Positions 50,532-60,165 of a DNA stretch of 64,000 bases are shown in pieces. The position numbers and the translations under genes were made by a program. The notes under the pieces are model-generated. The model saw only the letters and a list, made by a program, of their open reading frames with translations. It was not told where the DNA came from and made no database searches. The DNA lies in assembly GCF_001007875.1 (NCBI RefSeq), contig NZ_CP011412.1, positions 2,480,001 to 2,544,000 on the forward strand, given 5' to 3'. The stretch comes from Sedimenticola thiotaurini (GTDB taxonomy: Bacteria > Pseudomonadota > Gammaproteobacteria > Chromatiales > Chromatiaceae). The number at the start of each line of letters is the position of its first letter. Positions within the stretch are counted from its first letter, which is position 1.

Positions 50532-52658
50532 TCAGTTAAACAGCCCCTTCAACTTACCTTTGAGCTTATTTTCCAGCTTTTCCTTGGTCTCTTCCTTTTT
50601 CTCTTCCAGTTGCTGCTTGACCTCTGCCTTCTTCTCTTCCAGCTTCGCCTTCTGCGTGCCGGTCACCACCTGGGCCCAGTCGATAGTGTATTTCGGTGAT
50701 GCGTAGGGGCCGGTCAGTTTGACCGGCACAGGCACCCCTTTCAGCTGCTCCAGTCCTTCACCACCCTGTCCGGCGGCGGTACTGACGATCACCGGTTTGA
50801 CCAGATAGTCGAGGGTCTCCGACACCAGGTTCACAGTACCCGCACCGGTCACCCGCAGAAAGGGCGACTTGGCCAGCAGATCCTGGTTGTTGAGCACACC
50901 ATTCTTGATCACGGCGCTGGCGCTCATCTCGGAGAAGTCGGTTTTCTGGACCTCTTCGCTGGCGGGCAAGGTCTCGCCCTTCAGCTTGGCCTGGCCTTCC
51001 CGCAGCATCTGGGCCAGGTTAAAGCCCTTCACCGAGCCGTCCGCAAACAGGAAGCTGAGATTACCGTTCAGGCTGCGTTTGAAGGCGTTGATGCTGTTAC
51101 CACTGGTCTGAAGCTTAGCCTGGAATTTTCCCGTGCCATCGAACTTGTCCGTGGCGGTCATATCCTTCAGCAGAGGGCCGGCCTGGATATCGGTGGCCTG
51201 CTCCTCGATCTGGATAACCGGCGTCTTACCGGCTACATTCAGGTTGATCACGCTGTTGAGGCTGCCCTGATAGAAGGAGCCGATCTTCTGCTCGGAGGTG
51301 ATCTTGCCCTGACTCGCCTTGACCGTAACCAGGACCTGCTTGGCGGTCAGCTTGTTGATGACCATCTGGCCAATCTTGAGCGAACCATCCAGGTTGAGAG
51401 AGCGCAGCAGTTCCACAGGCAACAGCGGTTCATCACCACTTGCTGCCGTTTCGCCGGCAGAGTCACTGCTGGCAGGTGCTTCGGCATCCTCCTTGACCGG
51501 TGGCAGGTAACGGTCCACATTGACACTGTCCACATCCAGCTCAAAACCGATGGCTGAGCCTTTCAGGCTGGCGTTACCGTTGATGTTGGTATCATCCAGC
51601 ACCATGGCCAGTTTGTTGATCCGGGTCAGATCCCCCTGTGCCGCCAGCTCCAGGTCGGCGGAGAAGCGCCCCAGGACCGCCGGATCGGCGGTTTCAGGCA
51701 ACGCGATACCCTGGGCGGTAAGCCACTCCCGGAGATTCAGCTCCGCCAGGCTCAGGTTGCCACTGAATGCCGGCTGCTTGCTCAGGTTGCTACCCTCCAG
51801 GCGACCAGTCAGGCGCAGAGCATCGGATGTGATGGAGAGCCCGTCCACCGAAACTTTCTGGCCATCCAGTGCCAGCCCCACATCGGCGGCCAGGTTGGCG
51901 CTCATGGCACCCTTCTCAAACAGTGGGCTGGTGGCATCCAGTTGCAGCTTCAGCCCTTCGAGGAACAGCATGCCGGCCTGTTCATCCAGCGAGACGGTAC
52001 TGTCCAGTTTGATCTTGGCGTCCAGCTCCGGCTCTTTGCTTTTCAGCTGTGCCCCCAGCTCCAGATCCACCGGGCTGTTGGGCTGAATCGCACCACTTTT
52101 CAGGAAGAACTGGTCAACTGTATAGAGCTGACCGGTGCTGCGGTCATCCCAGCTGATGCGGGCATTGCTGATATCAACCCCGCCGATACTGAAACCCGCA
52201 AGCCCCTGGCCGCTGGAGGCATCTCCCTGTTCGGACTCCGCTGGCGCATCGCTTTTAGCCAGGTCATCCCAGTTGGTGGCGCCATCTTTGGACTTGGCGA
52301 GATTCAGTACCAGGCCGTCCAGACCAACGGTATCCACCTCCAGTTGACGACTCAGCAGGGGCATCAGTTTGACCCGCACCGCCGCGCTGTTGACCACCGC
52401 AAACGGCTGCTCCCCGAACCCTTCCGCATTGCTCAGCTGCAAGCCGCCAATATCCACCCCCAGCCAGGGAAAGACCGACAGTTTCAGATCGCCGGTGATT
52501 TGCAGATCCCGGCCGGTCTGCTGCTTGACCTGGTCAACGATCTGCTCCTTGTAGTCATTGGGATCAATGACCATCGGCAGGATGATGGCAGCGGCCACGA
52601 TCAGCAGTACCAGCACCAGTACCAGGCCGCCTACAATCTTGAAAAACTTACCCATCAC
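50532..52658 (-). CDS. AsmA-family protein
   Basis: This 708-residue protein has one N-terminal membrane segment (IVGGLVLVLVLLIVAAAIIL) and the AsmA N-terminal domain (IDPNDYKEQIVDQVKQQTGR). It has a long beta-rich periplasmic body and a C-terminal AsmA-like domain (GNLSFLFADGSVKGFNLAQM), ending in a lysine/glutamate-rich coiled tail. AsmA proteins are thought to help lipid transport to the outer membrane. It stands alone, with terminator-like structures on neither side clearly visible. Confidence 0.92.
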   Translation of the reverse strand: MMGKFFKIVGGLVLVLVLLIVAAAIILPMVIDPNDYKEQIVDQVKQQTGRDLQITGDLKLSVFPWLGVDIGGLQLSNAEGFGEQPFAVVNSAAVRVKLMPLLSRQLEVDTVGLDGLVLNLAKSKDGATNWDDLAKSDAPAESEQGDASSGQGLAGFSIGGVDISNARISWDDRSTGQLYTVDQFFLKSGAIQPNSPVDLELGAQLKSKEPELDAKIKLDSTVSLDEQAGMLFLEGLKLQLDATSPLFEKGAMSANLAADVGLALDGQKVSVDGLSITSDALRLTGRLEGSNLSKQPAFSGNLSLAELNLREWLTAQGIALPETADPAVLGRFSADLELAAQGDLTRINKLAMVLDDTNINGNASLKGSAIGFELDVDSVNVDRYLPPVKEDAEAPASSDSAGETAASGDEPLLPVELLRSLNLDGSLKIGQMVINKLTAKQVLVTVKASQGKITSEQKIGSFYQGSLNSVINLNVAGKTPVIQIEEQATDIQAGPLLKDMTATDKFDGTGKFQAKLQTSGNSINAFKRSLNGNLSFLFADGSVKGFNLAQMLREGQAKLKGETLPASEEVQKTDFSEMSASAVIKNGVLNNQDLLAKSPFLRVTGAGTVNLVSETLDYLVKPVIVSTAAGQGGEGLEQLKGVPVPVKLTGPYASPKYTIDWAQVVTGTQKAKLEEKKAEVKQQLEEKKEETKEKLENKLKGKLKGLFN

Positions 52659-52813
52659 AGACTCCGTGTTTTTGTCCTGTTCTTTCAGCCACCCACGGGT
52701 TCGGCGATAAATCCGTGACCGGAGGGCATCACAATCCTAAGCATGAACCATTATCCGTTCCAGTGCCACAGTACAGAGGATGCCACACTCACCATTGCAA
52801 CAGTTTTTAACTT

Positions 52814-53122
52814 TTAATGGCGAATTGTGGAGCAGTTCCAGCAGATATCGAATGTGGCTTCAACCATTTCACCACACCGGGAACAGCGCCACGGTGCCTG
52901 GTCCGGTTCCGGATCCTGCAGATAGCGATCCACCAGTTGCCGGGCCAGGCTGTAGTCCTCTCCTTCCACCACCCACAGCACCGGGAACTGAAGCGCCGAC
53001 AATTCACCTGCTGCACCGCTCAGGTAATCACCGAGAATAACCGTATGGATGTGGTGTGCGGCCAGGGCGTCGTGCAGCATCTGGGCCTGCAGTCGATCTC
53101 GGCACTCATAGAGTTTTTGCAT
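52814..53122 (-). CDS. DUF2007 protein with C-terminal zinc ribbon
   Basis: This 102-residue protein has an N-terminal DUF2007-like domain (MQKLYECRDRLQAQMLHDAL then HHIHTVILGDYL), and a C-terminal zinc ribbon in which CSRCGEMVE and CWNCS supply four cysteines. The domain is annotated as putative signal transducing, with no proven role. It sits between asmA and tRNA-Gly. Confidence 0.85.
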   Translation of the reverse strand: MQKLYECRDRLQAQMLHDALAAHHIHTVILGDYLSGAAGELSALQFPVLWVVEGEDYSLARQLVDRYLQDPEPDQAPWRCSRCGEMVEATFDICWNCSTIRH

Positions 53123-53157
53123 AAGCAGCGCGTTACCGGACGGACCAGGAAGGTGAT

Positions 53158-53231
53158 TGGAGCGGGTGAAGGGAATCGAACCCTCGTATGCAGCTTGGGA
53201 AGCTGCCGTTCTACCATTGAACTACACCCGC
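53158..53231 (-). tRNA. tRNA-Gly (CCC)
   Basis: The 74-nt minus-strand sequence has acceptor GCGGGTG paired with CACCCGC, the D arm GTTCAATGGTAGAAC, anticodon loop TTCCCAA with CCC, T arm GAGGGTTCGATTCCCTT, and CCA encoded. It closely resembles enterobacterial glyU. Confidence 0.97.
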
Positions 53232-53314
53232 ATCGCGCAGCCGATTCTATGCCCAGCGGCAGTCGGGCGCAAGGGTGACGACGGACCGAACGGCTTCACC
53301 TGCCCGGATCGGCG

Positions 53315-55180
53315 CTACTGATACATGGCATCCACGGCTGCCTGGTGATGCTTCAGCACCTGGGCGCGTTTGATCTTGAGGGTCGGCGTCAGCATACCGT
53401 TCTCAACCGTCCACGGCTCCAGCAGCAGGGTCACCCTGCGCACCTTGGCATAGCCTGGAAACTGTTTCAGCATCTCCTTGATCCGGTGCAGTACGGCCCC
53501 TGTGACCCGGTGATGTTCCAGGCTTTCCCGCGCCATCGGATCAAGACCGCAATCCTGCGCCAGCGCCGGCCAGTGATCCGCATCCACCACCACCAGGGCG
53601 CTCAGGTAGGGCCTTCCCTCCCCCAGCACCATCACCTGGGACACCAGCGGGTCCAGGGCGATGGCCAGCTCCATGTCCCCCGGCGGCACCTTCTCGCCGT
53701 TGGAGAGCACCAGGATATCCTTGATACGACCAGTGATATAGATATGGTTGTTTTCAATTCGGGCCTGGTCACCGGTATGCAGCCACCCCTCCTGGTCAAT
53801 CATCTTGGCGGTTGCGGAATGGTTATTCCAATAGCCCAGCATCACCCCCGGTCCACGCACCAGCAGCTCGTCATCCTCACCGGTGCGCACCTCAACACCG
53901 CGCAGCGGCACCCCGACACTGCTCGGATCATTGTCCTCCAGGGGATTCACGCTCACCACCGGACTGCTCTCGGTCAGGCCATAGCCCTGCAGGATGGGAA
54001 TACCCAGACCGATGAACAGACGGGCAATCTCCGCCGACAGCGGCGCACCGCCACTCACCGCGATGCGCAGCCGACCGCCCAGTCGTGCGGTCACCTTGGA
54101 GGCCACCAGGCGATCGAGCAGGGGCCAGAGTAGCAGGGAAGGCCGCAGGCCCACCCGCCCCTGGCTGCGTTCAAAGCGCAACCAGCCCACCCGCACCGCG
54201 GCACGGAACAGCAGTCTGGGCAACAGGGTGCGCTTCTGCATCTGGCTGGTGATACGTCCGTAGACCCGTTCAAAGATCCGTGGGACCGCAATCAGCACCG
54301 TGGGACGCAGCAGGGTCAGATCCTCCGCCAGTTGGCCAATAGAACGGGAGTAGGCCACGGATGAACCGGTCATGATCGGCAGATAGTAACCGGCGGTCCG
54401 CTCCAGGGTGTGGGAGAGCGGCAGAAACGAGAGAAACTGATCCTCCTGGAAACAGTCGATGACCGTGATCGAGGCGTGGGCGATGGAGAGCATGTTGTGA
54501 TGACTCAGCATCACCCCTTTCGGGCGCCCCGTGGTGCCGGATGTATAGACAATGGAGGCCAGGGAGTGGGGATCGCCATGACGCGGCAGCATGGTCAGAT
54601 CCTGCGCCGGCATCAGATCAGCAACCCGCCGGACACGCGCATCGGACGCCGCAAGCCCGCCATTCCCGTCGCTGGAGTCCTGGATCAGCACCCGCTGTAA
54701 CGGGCTGTCCGCCGGGATTGCCCGGGCCAACCGTTTCCAGCGTGCACTGTCCTGCACCAGCAGCAGTTTCACCGCTGCATCCTGCAGAATGTAAGCGACA
54801 TTGTCGGGTCGGTCATCGGTATAGAGCGGCACCACCACCAGCCCCAACCCGAGGCTGGCCTGGTCAAACGCCACCCAATCCGGGGAATTACGCAGGGAGA
54901 GTGCCACCCGGTCACCGGGATGCAGGCCCTGCTGCTTCAGCACCGCCTGCCAGCGGGCCACCCGCCGCCCCATCTCCTGCCAACTGAGGTCCTGCCACGC
55001 TTTCGTGTGCCGATCATAGTGCCGATAGGCCAGCCGATCCGGGGAACGTTTAACCCGCTGTTGGAACAGTCCATCCAGAGTCCGGGCCTGTTCCACCGAT
55101 ATCAGATCTTCACTCCACTGGTTCAACGTCTCACCTCGCTCGCCCCGGTTATTATTTTGGCGGGCATATTCTCTGATCAC
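53315..55180 (-). CDS. Long-chain acyl-CoA ligase (AMP-forming)
   Basis: The 621-residue ANL-superfamily enzyme shows the AMP/ATP loop YTSGTTGRPKGVMLSHHN, the GYGLTESSPVV motif, the hinge HTGDQARIENNHIYITGR and the C-terminal KDILVLSNGEKVPP. This is the long-chain fatty acid-CoA ligase (FAA1-like) type. It activates fatty acids to acyl-CoA via an acyl-adenylate. The annotated start may be several residues too early, because the first 20 residues are not conserved-looking. It is divergent from trmB. Confidence 0.9.
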   Translation of the reverse strand: MIREYARQNNNRGERGETLNQWSEDLISVEQARTLDGLFQQRVKRSPDRLAYRHYDRHTKAWQDLSWQEMGRRVARWQAVLKQQGLHPGDRVALSLRNSPDWVAFDQASLGLGLVVVPLYTDDRPDNVAYILQDAAVKLLLVQDSARWKRLARAIPADSPLQRVLIQDSSDGNGGLAASDARVRRVADLMPAQDLTMLPRHGDPHSLASIVYTSGTTGRPKGVMLSHHNMLSIAHASITVIDCFQEDQFLSFLPLSHTLERTAGYYLPIMTGSSVAYSRSIGQLAEDLTLLRPTVLIAVPRIFERVYGRITSQMQKRTLLPRLLFRAAVRVGWLRFERSQGRVGLRPSLLLWPLLDRLVASKVTARLGGRLRIAVSGGAPLSAEIARLFIGLGIPILQGYGLTESSPVVSVNPLEDNDPSSVGVPLRGVEVRTGEDDELLVRGPGVMLGYWNNHSATAKMIDQEGWLHTGDQARIENNHIYITGRIKDILVLSNGEKVPPGDMELAIALDPLVSQVMVLGEGRPYLSALVVVDADHWPALAQDCGLDPMARESLEHHRVTGAVLHRIKEMLKQFPGYAKVRRVTLLLEPWTVENGMLTPTLKIKRAQVLKHHQAAVDAMYQ

Positions 55181-55289
55181 GGGCCAGGCCGGTTTCGTGT
55201 AGAATCCCGCTTAAATGCCCTTTATACCTTTATGGCGACCACCAACCAAGCCTCTCATCCCACAGCCTTTAACGACTTAACACTGCACC

Positions 55290-55988
55290 ATGTCCGAACA
55301 GGAAAAAAAACACCGCCCAATCCGCAGCTTTGTGCTGCGACAAGGCCGCCTGACCGCTGGCCAGCAACGGGCATTCGACACCCTATGGCCACGTTTCGGC
55401 CTGGAATTTACTCCCCGGCCGATCGATTTTGCCACCCTGTTCGGCAATGATCAGCCGGTATTCCTGGAGATCGGCTTCGGCAACGGGGAGTCCCTGGCCA
55501 GCATGGCCGCCGCACACCCTGACCGGAACTACCTGGGTATCGAGGTTCACGGTCCCGGCGTGGGGCATCTGCTGATCCAGATAGAAAAGCTGGCGCTGAA
55601 AAACATCCGTATTCTGCAGCACGACGCCATCGAGGTGCTCAGACACTGCATCCCGGACGACTCACTCCAGGGGCTGTTCCTGTTCTTTCCCGATCCCTGG
55701 CATAAAAAGCGCCACCATAAGCGACGCATTCTCAATCCGGCGTTCGTCACTGAGTTGGGCCGGGTGATCCGGCCCGGCGGTTTTTTCCACGCCGCCACCG
55801 ACTGGGAAGATTATGCAGAGCAGATGATGACCGTGCTTTCCGATGCCGACCGCCTGTTTGACAACAGCGCCGGGGCGGGGAATTTTACCCCACGCCCCGA
55901 TTATCGGCCCCTGACCAAGTTCGAACAGCGCGGCCAGCGCCTCGGTCACGGCGTCTGGGATCTGATCTTTGTGCGGCGTGAGGCCTGA
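55290..55988 (+). CDS. trmB: tRNA (guanine-N7)-methyltransferase TrmB
   Basis: This 232-residue SAM-dependent methyltransferase has the motif FLEIGFGNGESLASMA, the EVHGPGVG acidic loop, and the characteristic LFFPDPWHKKRHHKRRILNP. It modifies G46 of tRNA. It is divergent from the acyl-CoA ligase and followed 6 bp later by the fetA-like gene. Confidence 0.96.
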   Translation: MSEQEKKHRPIRSFVLRQGRLTAGQQRAFDTLWPRFGLEFTPRPIDFATLFGNDQPVFLEIGFGNGESLASMAAAHPDRNYLGIEVHGPGVGHLLIQIEKLALKNIRILQHDAIEVLRHCIPDDSLQGLFLFFPDPWHKKRHHKRRILNPAFVTELGRVIRPGGFFHAATDWEDYAEQMMTVLSDADRLFDNSAGAGNFTPRPDYRPLTKFEQRGQRLGHGVWDLIFVRREA

Positions 55989-55993
55989 GCCGG

Positions 55994-56593
55994 GTGAGCA
56001 GCCTGGTATTGGAACAGTTCCGGGGGGGCGGCCTGGAGCCGGTGGATCTGACCATTGAAGCCGGCGAGTGCGTCACTCTGACCGGCCCCTCCGGCAGCGG
56101 TAAAACCCGTCTGCTGCGGGCCATCGCCGATCTCGACCCCCATAGCGGCAATGCCCAGTTTGACCAACAGGCAATCGGCACCACACCCCCGCCGATCTGG
56201 CGTCGCCATGTGGGCCTGTTGCCGGCGGATAGCTACTGGTGGCATGAACAGGTGGCTGACCATTTCATCGGATCACCGACCGATCTGCTGCGGGAACTGG
56301 GCCTGGATGATAAGTGCCTGACCTGGCAGGTCAGTCGTCTCTCCAGCGGCGAACGGCAACGGCTGGCCCTGGCCCGGATGCTGAATCGCCAGCCGTCGGT
56401 ACTGTTACTGGACGAGCCCACGGCCAACCTGGATCCGGAAAACACCGCCCGGGTTGAGAAACTGGTACTACAGTATGCAGCACAGCATCAGGCAGCAGTC
56501 CTCTGGGTCAGCCATGATGCAGCACAGCGGCGGCGGGTCGGCCAGCGACGATTGATGATTCGGGACCGCCATTTGGAAGTGGAAGCCGCCTGA
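55994..56593 (+). CDS. fetA: FetA-like ABC transporter ATPase
   Basis: This 199-residue ATPase starts with GTG and has Walker A GPSGSGKTRLLRAIADL, signature LSSGERQRLALARML, and Walker B SVLLLDEPTANLD. Size and partner match FetA (YbbL) of the FetAB exporter, linked to iron homeostasis and peroxide resistance in E. coli. Its stop overlaps the fetB start. It begins 6 bp after trmB. Confidence 0.88.
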   Translation: MSSLVLEQFRGGGLEPVDLTIEAGECVTLTGPSGSGKTRLLRAIADLDPHSGNAQFDQQAIGTTPPPIWRRHVGLLPADSYWWHEQVADHFIGSPTDLLRELGLDDKCLTWQVSRLSSGERQRLALARMLNRQPSVLLLDEPTANLDPENTARVEKLVLQYAAQHQAAVLWVSHDAAQRRRVGQRRLMIRDRHLEVEAA

Positions 56594-57393
56594 TGGAGAT
56601 GATTCACCTCACACCCCACGATCTGTCGGTGCCCGCCCTGCTGGTGGTGGCCCTGGCGGTACTCTCCTGGCGATTGCGCCTTGGGGTGGAACGACAACTG
56701 CTGCTGGCGGCACTACGCAGCGTCCTGCAGCTGCTGTTGCTGGGTCTGATCCTGAATACCCTGTTCGCCCAGCGGGCTCCCTTGCCAATCCTGGCGCTGG
56801 CCCTGTTCATGCTGGTGATGGCCGGCTACGAGGTGATGGCCCGGCAGAAGCGCCGTTTTCGGGGCCCCTGGGGAATTGGCATCGGCACCCTGTCGATGTT
56901 CATCTCCTCCTTCAGTATCACCCTGCTGGCGGTCCACCTGGTGGTTCAGGTTGACCCCTGGTACACCCCACAGTACCTGATTCCACTGCTGGGTATGCTG
57001 CTGGGCAACACCATGTCCGGCATGGCCATCGCCCTGGACAACCTGACCCGGGATGCGTGGCAGCAGCGGGGCGTGATCGAGGCGCAACTGATGCTGGGGG
57101 AGAGCTGGGACCAGGCAATCTGCGAAATCCGCCGGGACGCCCTGCGTTCCGGTCTGATCCCCATTATTAACGCCATGGCTGCGGCCGGGGTGGTCAGCCT
57201 GCCGGGCATGATGACCGGTCAGATTCTCTCCGGCAGCCCGCCACTGGAGGCGGCCAAATACCAGATCATGATCCTGCTGCTGATTGCGGTTGGTACCGGG
57301 CTGGGGGCTATTATGGCGGTGTGGATCGGCTCCCGGCGACTGTTCGATCAGCGCCAGCGGCTGCGCCTGGATCGACTCAGCAATGACAGATAG
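56593..57393 (+). CDS. fetB: FetB-like ABC transporter permease
   Basis: This 266-residue membrane protein with about seven helices is a UPF0014/FetB member. Diagnostic segments are LGMLLGNTMSGMAIALDNLT and AAGVVSLPGMMTGQILSGSP. It forms the membrane part of the exporter with the overlapping fetA product. Iron export is the family role from E. coli work; the exact substrate here is inferred. Confidence 0.92.
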   Translation: MEMIHLTPHDLSVPALLVVALAVLSWRLRLGVERQLLLAALRSVLQLLLLGLILNTLFAQRAPLPILALALFMLVMAGYEVMARQKRRFRGPWGIGIGTLSMFISSFSITLLAVHLVVQVDPWYTPQYLIPLLGMLLGNTMSGMAIALDNLTRDAWQQRGVIEAQLMLGESWDQAICEIRRDALRSGLIPIINAMAAAGVVSLPGMMTGQILSGSPPLEAAKYQIMILLLIAVGTGLGAIMAVWIGSRRLFDQRQRLRLDRLSNDR

Positions 57394-57486
57394 AAGTGCG
57401 TAGCCACCACTAAGGAAGTCCAGTTGCTGCCCTATCACTGACAGGTTGATCGGTTCCGGCTGAAACCAGTTACCCGGAAGGATGTT

Positions 57487-57750
57487 TTAGCGCGCGGAAG
57501 CGACCTGACGCATGCGCACCAGCTTCAGTACCAGCACGACAAACGGCGTACCGTGCAGCAGCAGATCGAATATATCGATCGGCTTGACCAAGGTGCCGCT
57601 AAACAACATCTTCAGCTTCTCCCAGACATGGGGTTCCGGGGTGAATGGGGCCAGTCCCAACAACAGACAGGCAAGCACAATCAAGGTCAGGGAAAACTCA
57701 TCAAGCCAGGCCAATTTAAACCACCCAATATTCCAAACTATGTTCTGCAA
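57487..57750 (-). CDS. Small conserved-looking membrane protein
   Basis: This 87-residue protein has two hydrophobic segments (FSLTLIVLACLLLGLAPFTP and LLLHGTPFVVLVLKLVR) around the loop EPHVWEKLKMLFSGTLVKPI and DIFDLLLHG. Similar short proteins in gammaproteobacteria are sometimes labelled RND transporter, although they lack any RND pump domain. Function is unknown. It is convergent with fetB. Confidence 0.75.
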   Translation of the reverse strand: MQNIVWNIGWFKLAWLDEFSLTLIVLACLLLGLAPFTPEPHVWEKLKMLFSGTLVKPIDIFDLLLHGTPFVVLVLKLVRMRQVASAR

Positions 57751-57822
57751 ATCTGATTAAAATTGCCGGCTTGTCCGATGGGGCATTCGCAGTTTGTCCC
57801 GATCCGCCGGATCCGGCACACA

Positions 57823-58332
57823 CTACATCAGGCCCGTGATTTCGCCTAGCAACGAGCGATAGAGTAACTCATCTTCAACGCTGTAGCAGCAGGCGATCAA
57901 CTCCACGAAGCCCTCCGCCGAGTGCATCTCCTGCAGGGCGATAGCGGCGGCCTCCCGTTTTGGATAGCCGTACACGCCGGTACTGATCGCGGGGAAGGCG
58001 ATCCGGCCCAACCCATGCTCCCGGGCCAGGGCAAGAGTGTTGCGGTAACAGGCCCGCAGCAACTCGGCTTCCCCTTCATCCCCACCGCGCCAGATCGGCC
58101 CAACCGTATGGATCACCCAGTCCGCGGGCAGGTTGAAGCCCGGCGTAAGGCGGGCCTCTCCGGTCGGACAACCGCCCAGGGTTCTGCAGTGGGCCAGCAG
58201 TTCGACACCCGCCGCCCGGTGGATAGCGCCATCCACCCCGCCACCCCCGCGCAGGCCGGGGTTGGCCGCATTCACTACGGCATCCACCTGCAGCCGGGTG
58301 ATGTCTGCCTGGATAATGCTGATTCGGTGCAT
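57823..58332 (-). CDS. Macrodomain protein (ADP-ribose processing)
   Basis: From the ATG at 58332 the product is about 169 residues, a stand-alone macrodomain. The signatures are [20 protein letters not shown] and [16 protein letters not shown], which bind ADP-ribose and carry the asparagine and aspartate used by O-acetyl-ADP-ribose deacetylases. The longer frame to 58419 adds a non-family N-terminus. It is divergent from the DUF3301 gene. Confidence 0.92.
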   Translation of the reverse strand: MHRISIIQADITRLQVDAVVNAANPGLRGGGGVDGAIHRAAGVELLAHCRTLGGCPTGEARLTPGFNLPADWVIHTVGPIWRGGDEGEAELLRACYRNTLALAREHGLGRIAFPAISTGVYGYPKREAAAIALQEMHSAEGFVELIACCYSVEDELLYRSLLGEITGLM

Positions 58333-58464
58333 TTCCACCCTCCTCAATCTGCTTGCAGAACAGAACGGGAGCACCGCCCACAGGATGGGCCGGCCAACCC
58401 CGAGCTGTCCATTTCTCAACCGTTTAACTCTGCATCTGCCAACTTATTCTGTACCATAGCCGCT

Positions 58465-58809
58465 ATGACTACCTTTGTCCCACTGCTGCTGCTCGCCCTG
58501 CTGGTCTGGTTCTGGCTGGACAGCGCCCGTGCCCGGGAGATCGCCACCGGGATCTGCCAGACTGCCTGTGAACAGCGTAATCTGCAGTTTCTGGACCAGA
58601 CAGTAGCCTTGCGCCGGCTTGGTTTACGCTGGACACGGCAGGGCATCCGCATCCGGCGGCTGTTCCAGTTCGACTACAGCGAGGAGGGGGTCGGCCGTCA
58701 TGACGGCCACGTCATCATGGTGGGTGTACAGCTGGAAGAGTTCAGTCTCGGATTGCCGAGCCTGTCTGACAAGGTGGTGCCATTAAGGCCCAAGCCACCG
58801 GAACAGTGA
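58465..58809 (+). CDS. DUF3301 protein with N-terminal membrane anchor
   Basis: From the ATG at 58465 the product is 114 residues. It has one N-terminal hydrophobic helix (TTFVPLLLLALLVWFWLDSA), then a basic region (ACEQRNLQFLDQTVALRRLG) typical of DUF3301. Function is unknown. A much longer frame beginning at 57922 on this strand is antisense to the macrodomain gene and is not credible as one protein. Confidence 0.85.
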   Translation: MTTFVPLLLLALLVWFWLDSARAREIATGICQTACEQRNLQFLDQTVALRRLGLRWTRQGIRIRRLFQFDYSEEGVGRHDGHVIMVGVQLEEFSLGLPSLSDKVVPLRPKPPEQ

Positions 58810-58849
58810 AACAGCCAACGGGATGGCGGGCTGCATCTCCAGGACGGTG

Positions 58850-59239
58850 TTACTTCACCACTTTTAATGATGGCCGCTCACGGGGCGGCTTGGGATCATC
58901 ATCCGGCGGCGGTCCATCTTCGGAGGGAGCCTCGTCCGGGAACAGCATGCCACGTCCGTTCTCCCGGGCGTAGATACCCAGCACCGCTTCCGGCGGTACC
59001 ACCACATCCATGGGCGTACCGCCGAAGCGCGCATTGAAGGTGACGTAATCATTACCCAGTGTCAGGTTGCGTACCGCCGTGGGCGCCACGTTCAGAACGA
59101 TCCGTCCATCCTCGACAAACTCCCGGGGAACAATCACGTCCCCTTTTTCCGCATCCACCAGCAGATGGGGGGTGAGATTGTTATCCACCAGCCACTCGTA
59201 GAGCGCACGTATCAGATAGGGGCGATTGGAACTCAGCAT
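58850..59239 (-). CDS. sspB: ClpXP adaptor SspB
   Basis: The 129-residue product starts MLSSNRPYLIRALYEWLVDN and contains GRIVLNVAPTAVRNLTLGND, as in SspB, which delivers ssrA-tagged proteins to ClpXP. The C-terminal tail (RERPSLKVVK) is the conserved ClpX-binding motif. It follows sspA by 22 bp on the same strand. Confidence 0.95.
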   Translation of the reverse strand: MLSSNRPYLIRALYEWLVDNNLTPHLLVDAEKGDVIVPREFVEDGRIVLNVAPTAVRNLTLGNDYVTFNARFGGTPMDVVVPPEAVLGIYARENGRGMLFPDEAPSEDGPPPDDDPKPPRERPSLKVVK

Positions 59240-59261
59240 AACACCAGGCGACGATCCAGGA

Positions 59262-59885
59262 TCAGTCCCGCATCTCCCTTTCTACATCGGAGAGACTCTC
59301 CTGGAATGATTCACGTTCGAACAACCGGGCCGCATAATCCAGTACCGGTTTACCCTGGGGTGGCAGTTCGATACCGAGCAGAGGCAGACGCCACAACATC
59401 GGCGCGATGGAACAGTCCACCAGCGAGTAGTCATCGCTCATGAAATAGGGCTTGTGGGTAAAGATGGGCGCGGCAGCGATCAGGCTCTCCCGCAACTCCT
59501 TACGGGCCTTGGCGGCGCCCTTTCCACCCGCCAGGATCTCCTCCATCTGGGTATACCAATCCTTGCTGACACGATGCATATAGAGCCGCGAACTGGCCCG
59601 CGAAACAGGGTCAACCGGCAGCAATGGCGGATGGGGGAAGCGTTCGTCCAGGTACTCCATGATGATGCGGGACTCGAACAGGGTCAGATCCCGATCCACC
59701 AGTGTCGGCAGGGTTCCATAGGGATTGAGGTCCATGATGTCTTCGGAAATGTTCAGGGGATCGACATCCTTGATCTCGACGGTGATGCTCTTTTCAGCCA
59801 GCACCAGACGCACGCGATGACTATAGGGGCTGCTCGGATCCGAATACATAGTCATCACAGATCTCTTGTTCGCAACAACGGCCAT
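59262..59885 (-). CDS. sspA: Stringent starvation protein A
   Basis: From the ATG at 59885 the product is 207 residues starting AVVANKRSVMTMYSDPSSPY, which matches E. coli SspA; a start at 59894 adds three residues. It has a GST fold (TLPTLVDRDLTLFESRIIME) and the RNA-polymerase-binding surface near YLDERFPHPPLLPV. It acts on RNA polymerase during starvation. It lies downstream of petABC on the same strand, an order common in gammaproteobacteria. Confidence 0.95.
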   Translation of the reverse strand: MAVVANKRSVMTMYSDPSSPYSHRVRLVLAEKSITVEIKDVDPLNISEDIMDLNPYGTLPTLVDRDLTLFESRIIMEYLDERFPHPPLLPVDPVSRASSRLYMHRVSKDWYTQMEEILAGGKGAAKARKELRESLIAAAPIFTHKPYFMSDDYSLVDCSIAPMLWRLPLLGIELPPQGKPVLDYAARLFERESFQESLSDVEREMRD

Positions 59886-60106
59886 ACAAACCACTCCAGG
59901 ATAGAATCAGGGACGGGGAGCCTGTCGGTATAAACACAGATCAAGCGCAGAAAAAAACCGGATGGACAATTTTCTCATCTGGCTTATCAGCCGGGTTCAC
60001 CCGGTTACCCGCTAGATCAGAAAACCGACTTGAACCGGCGCTCCCGCGCAGCGATCAACCAGGCCCGACACGCTCCCGGCAACAAAATTTCCGCTGCCCA
60101 TAAGCA

Positions 60107-60145
60107 ACGGGGGCGTACAGTATACAATAAACTGTACGCCCCCGT
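60107..60145. repeat. Perfect 15-bp inverted repeat downstream of petC
   Basis: The arms ACGGGGGCGTACAGT and ACTGTACGCCCCCGT flank a 9-base loop, 21 bp past the petC stop. It lacks a T-tract on the minus strand, so it could be a factor-dependent terminator or a stabiliser of the pet mRNA. The remaining petC-sspA gap (59886-60106) shows nothing else. Confidence 0.7.
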
Positions 60146-60165
60146 GTGACCGGATATGCTGACGC

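Noticed and set aside
57922..58464. Long plus-strand reading frame joined to the DUF3301 gene
   Set aside because: The frame is antisense to the macrodomain gene and the DUF3301 domain has its own ATG at 58465.
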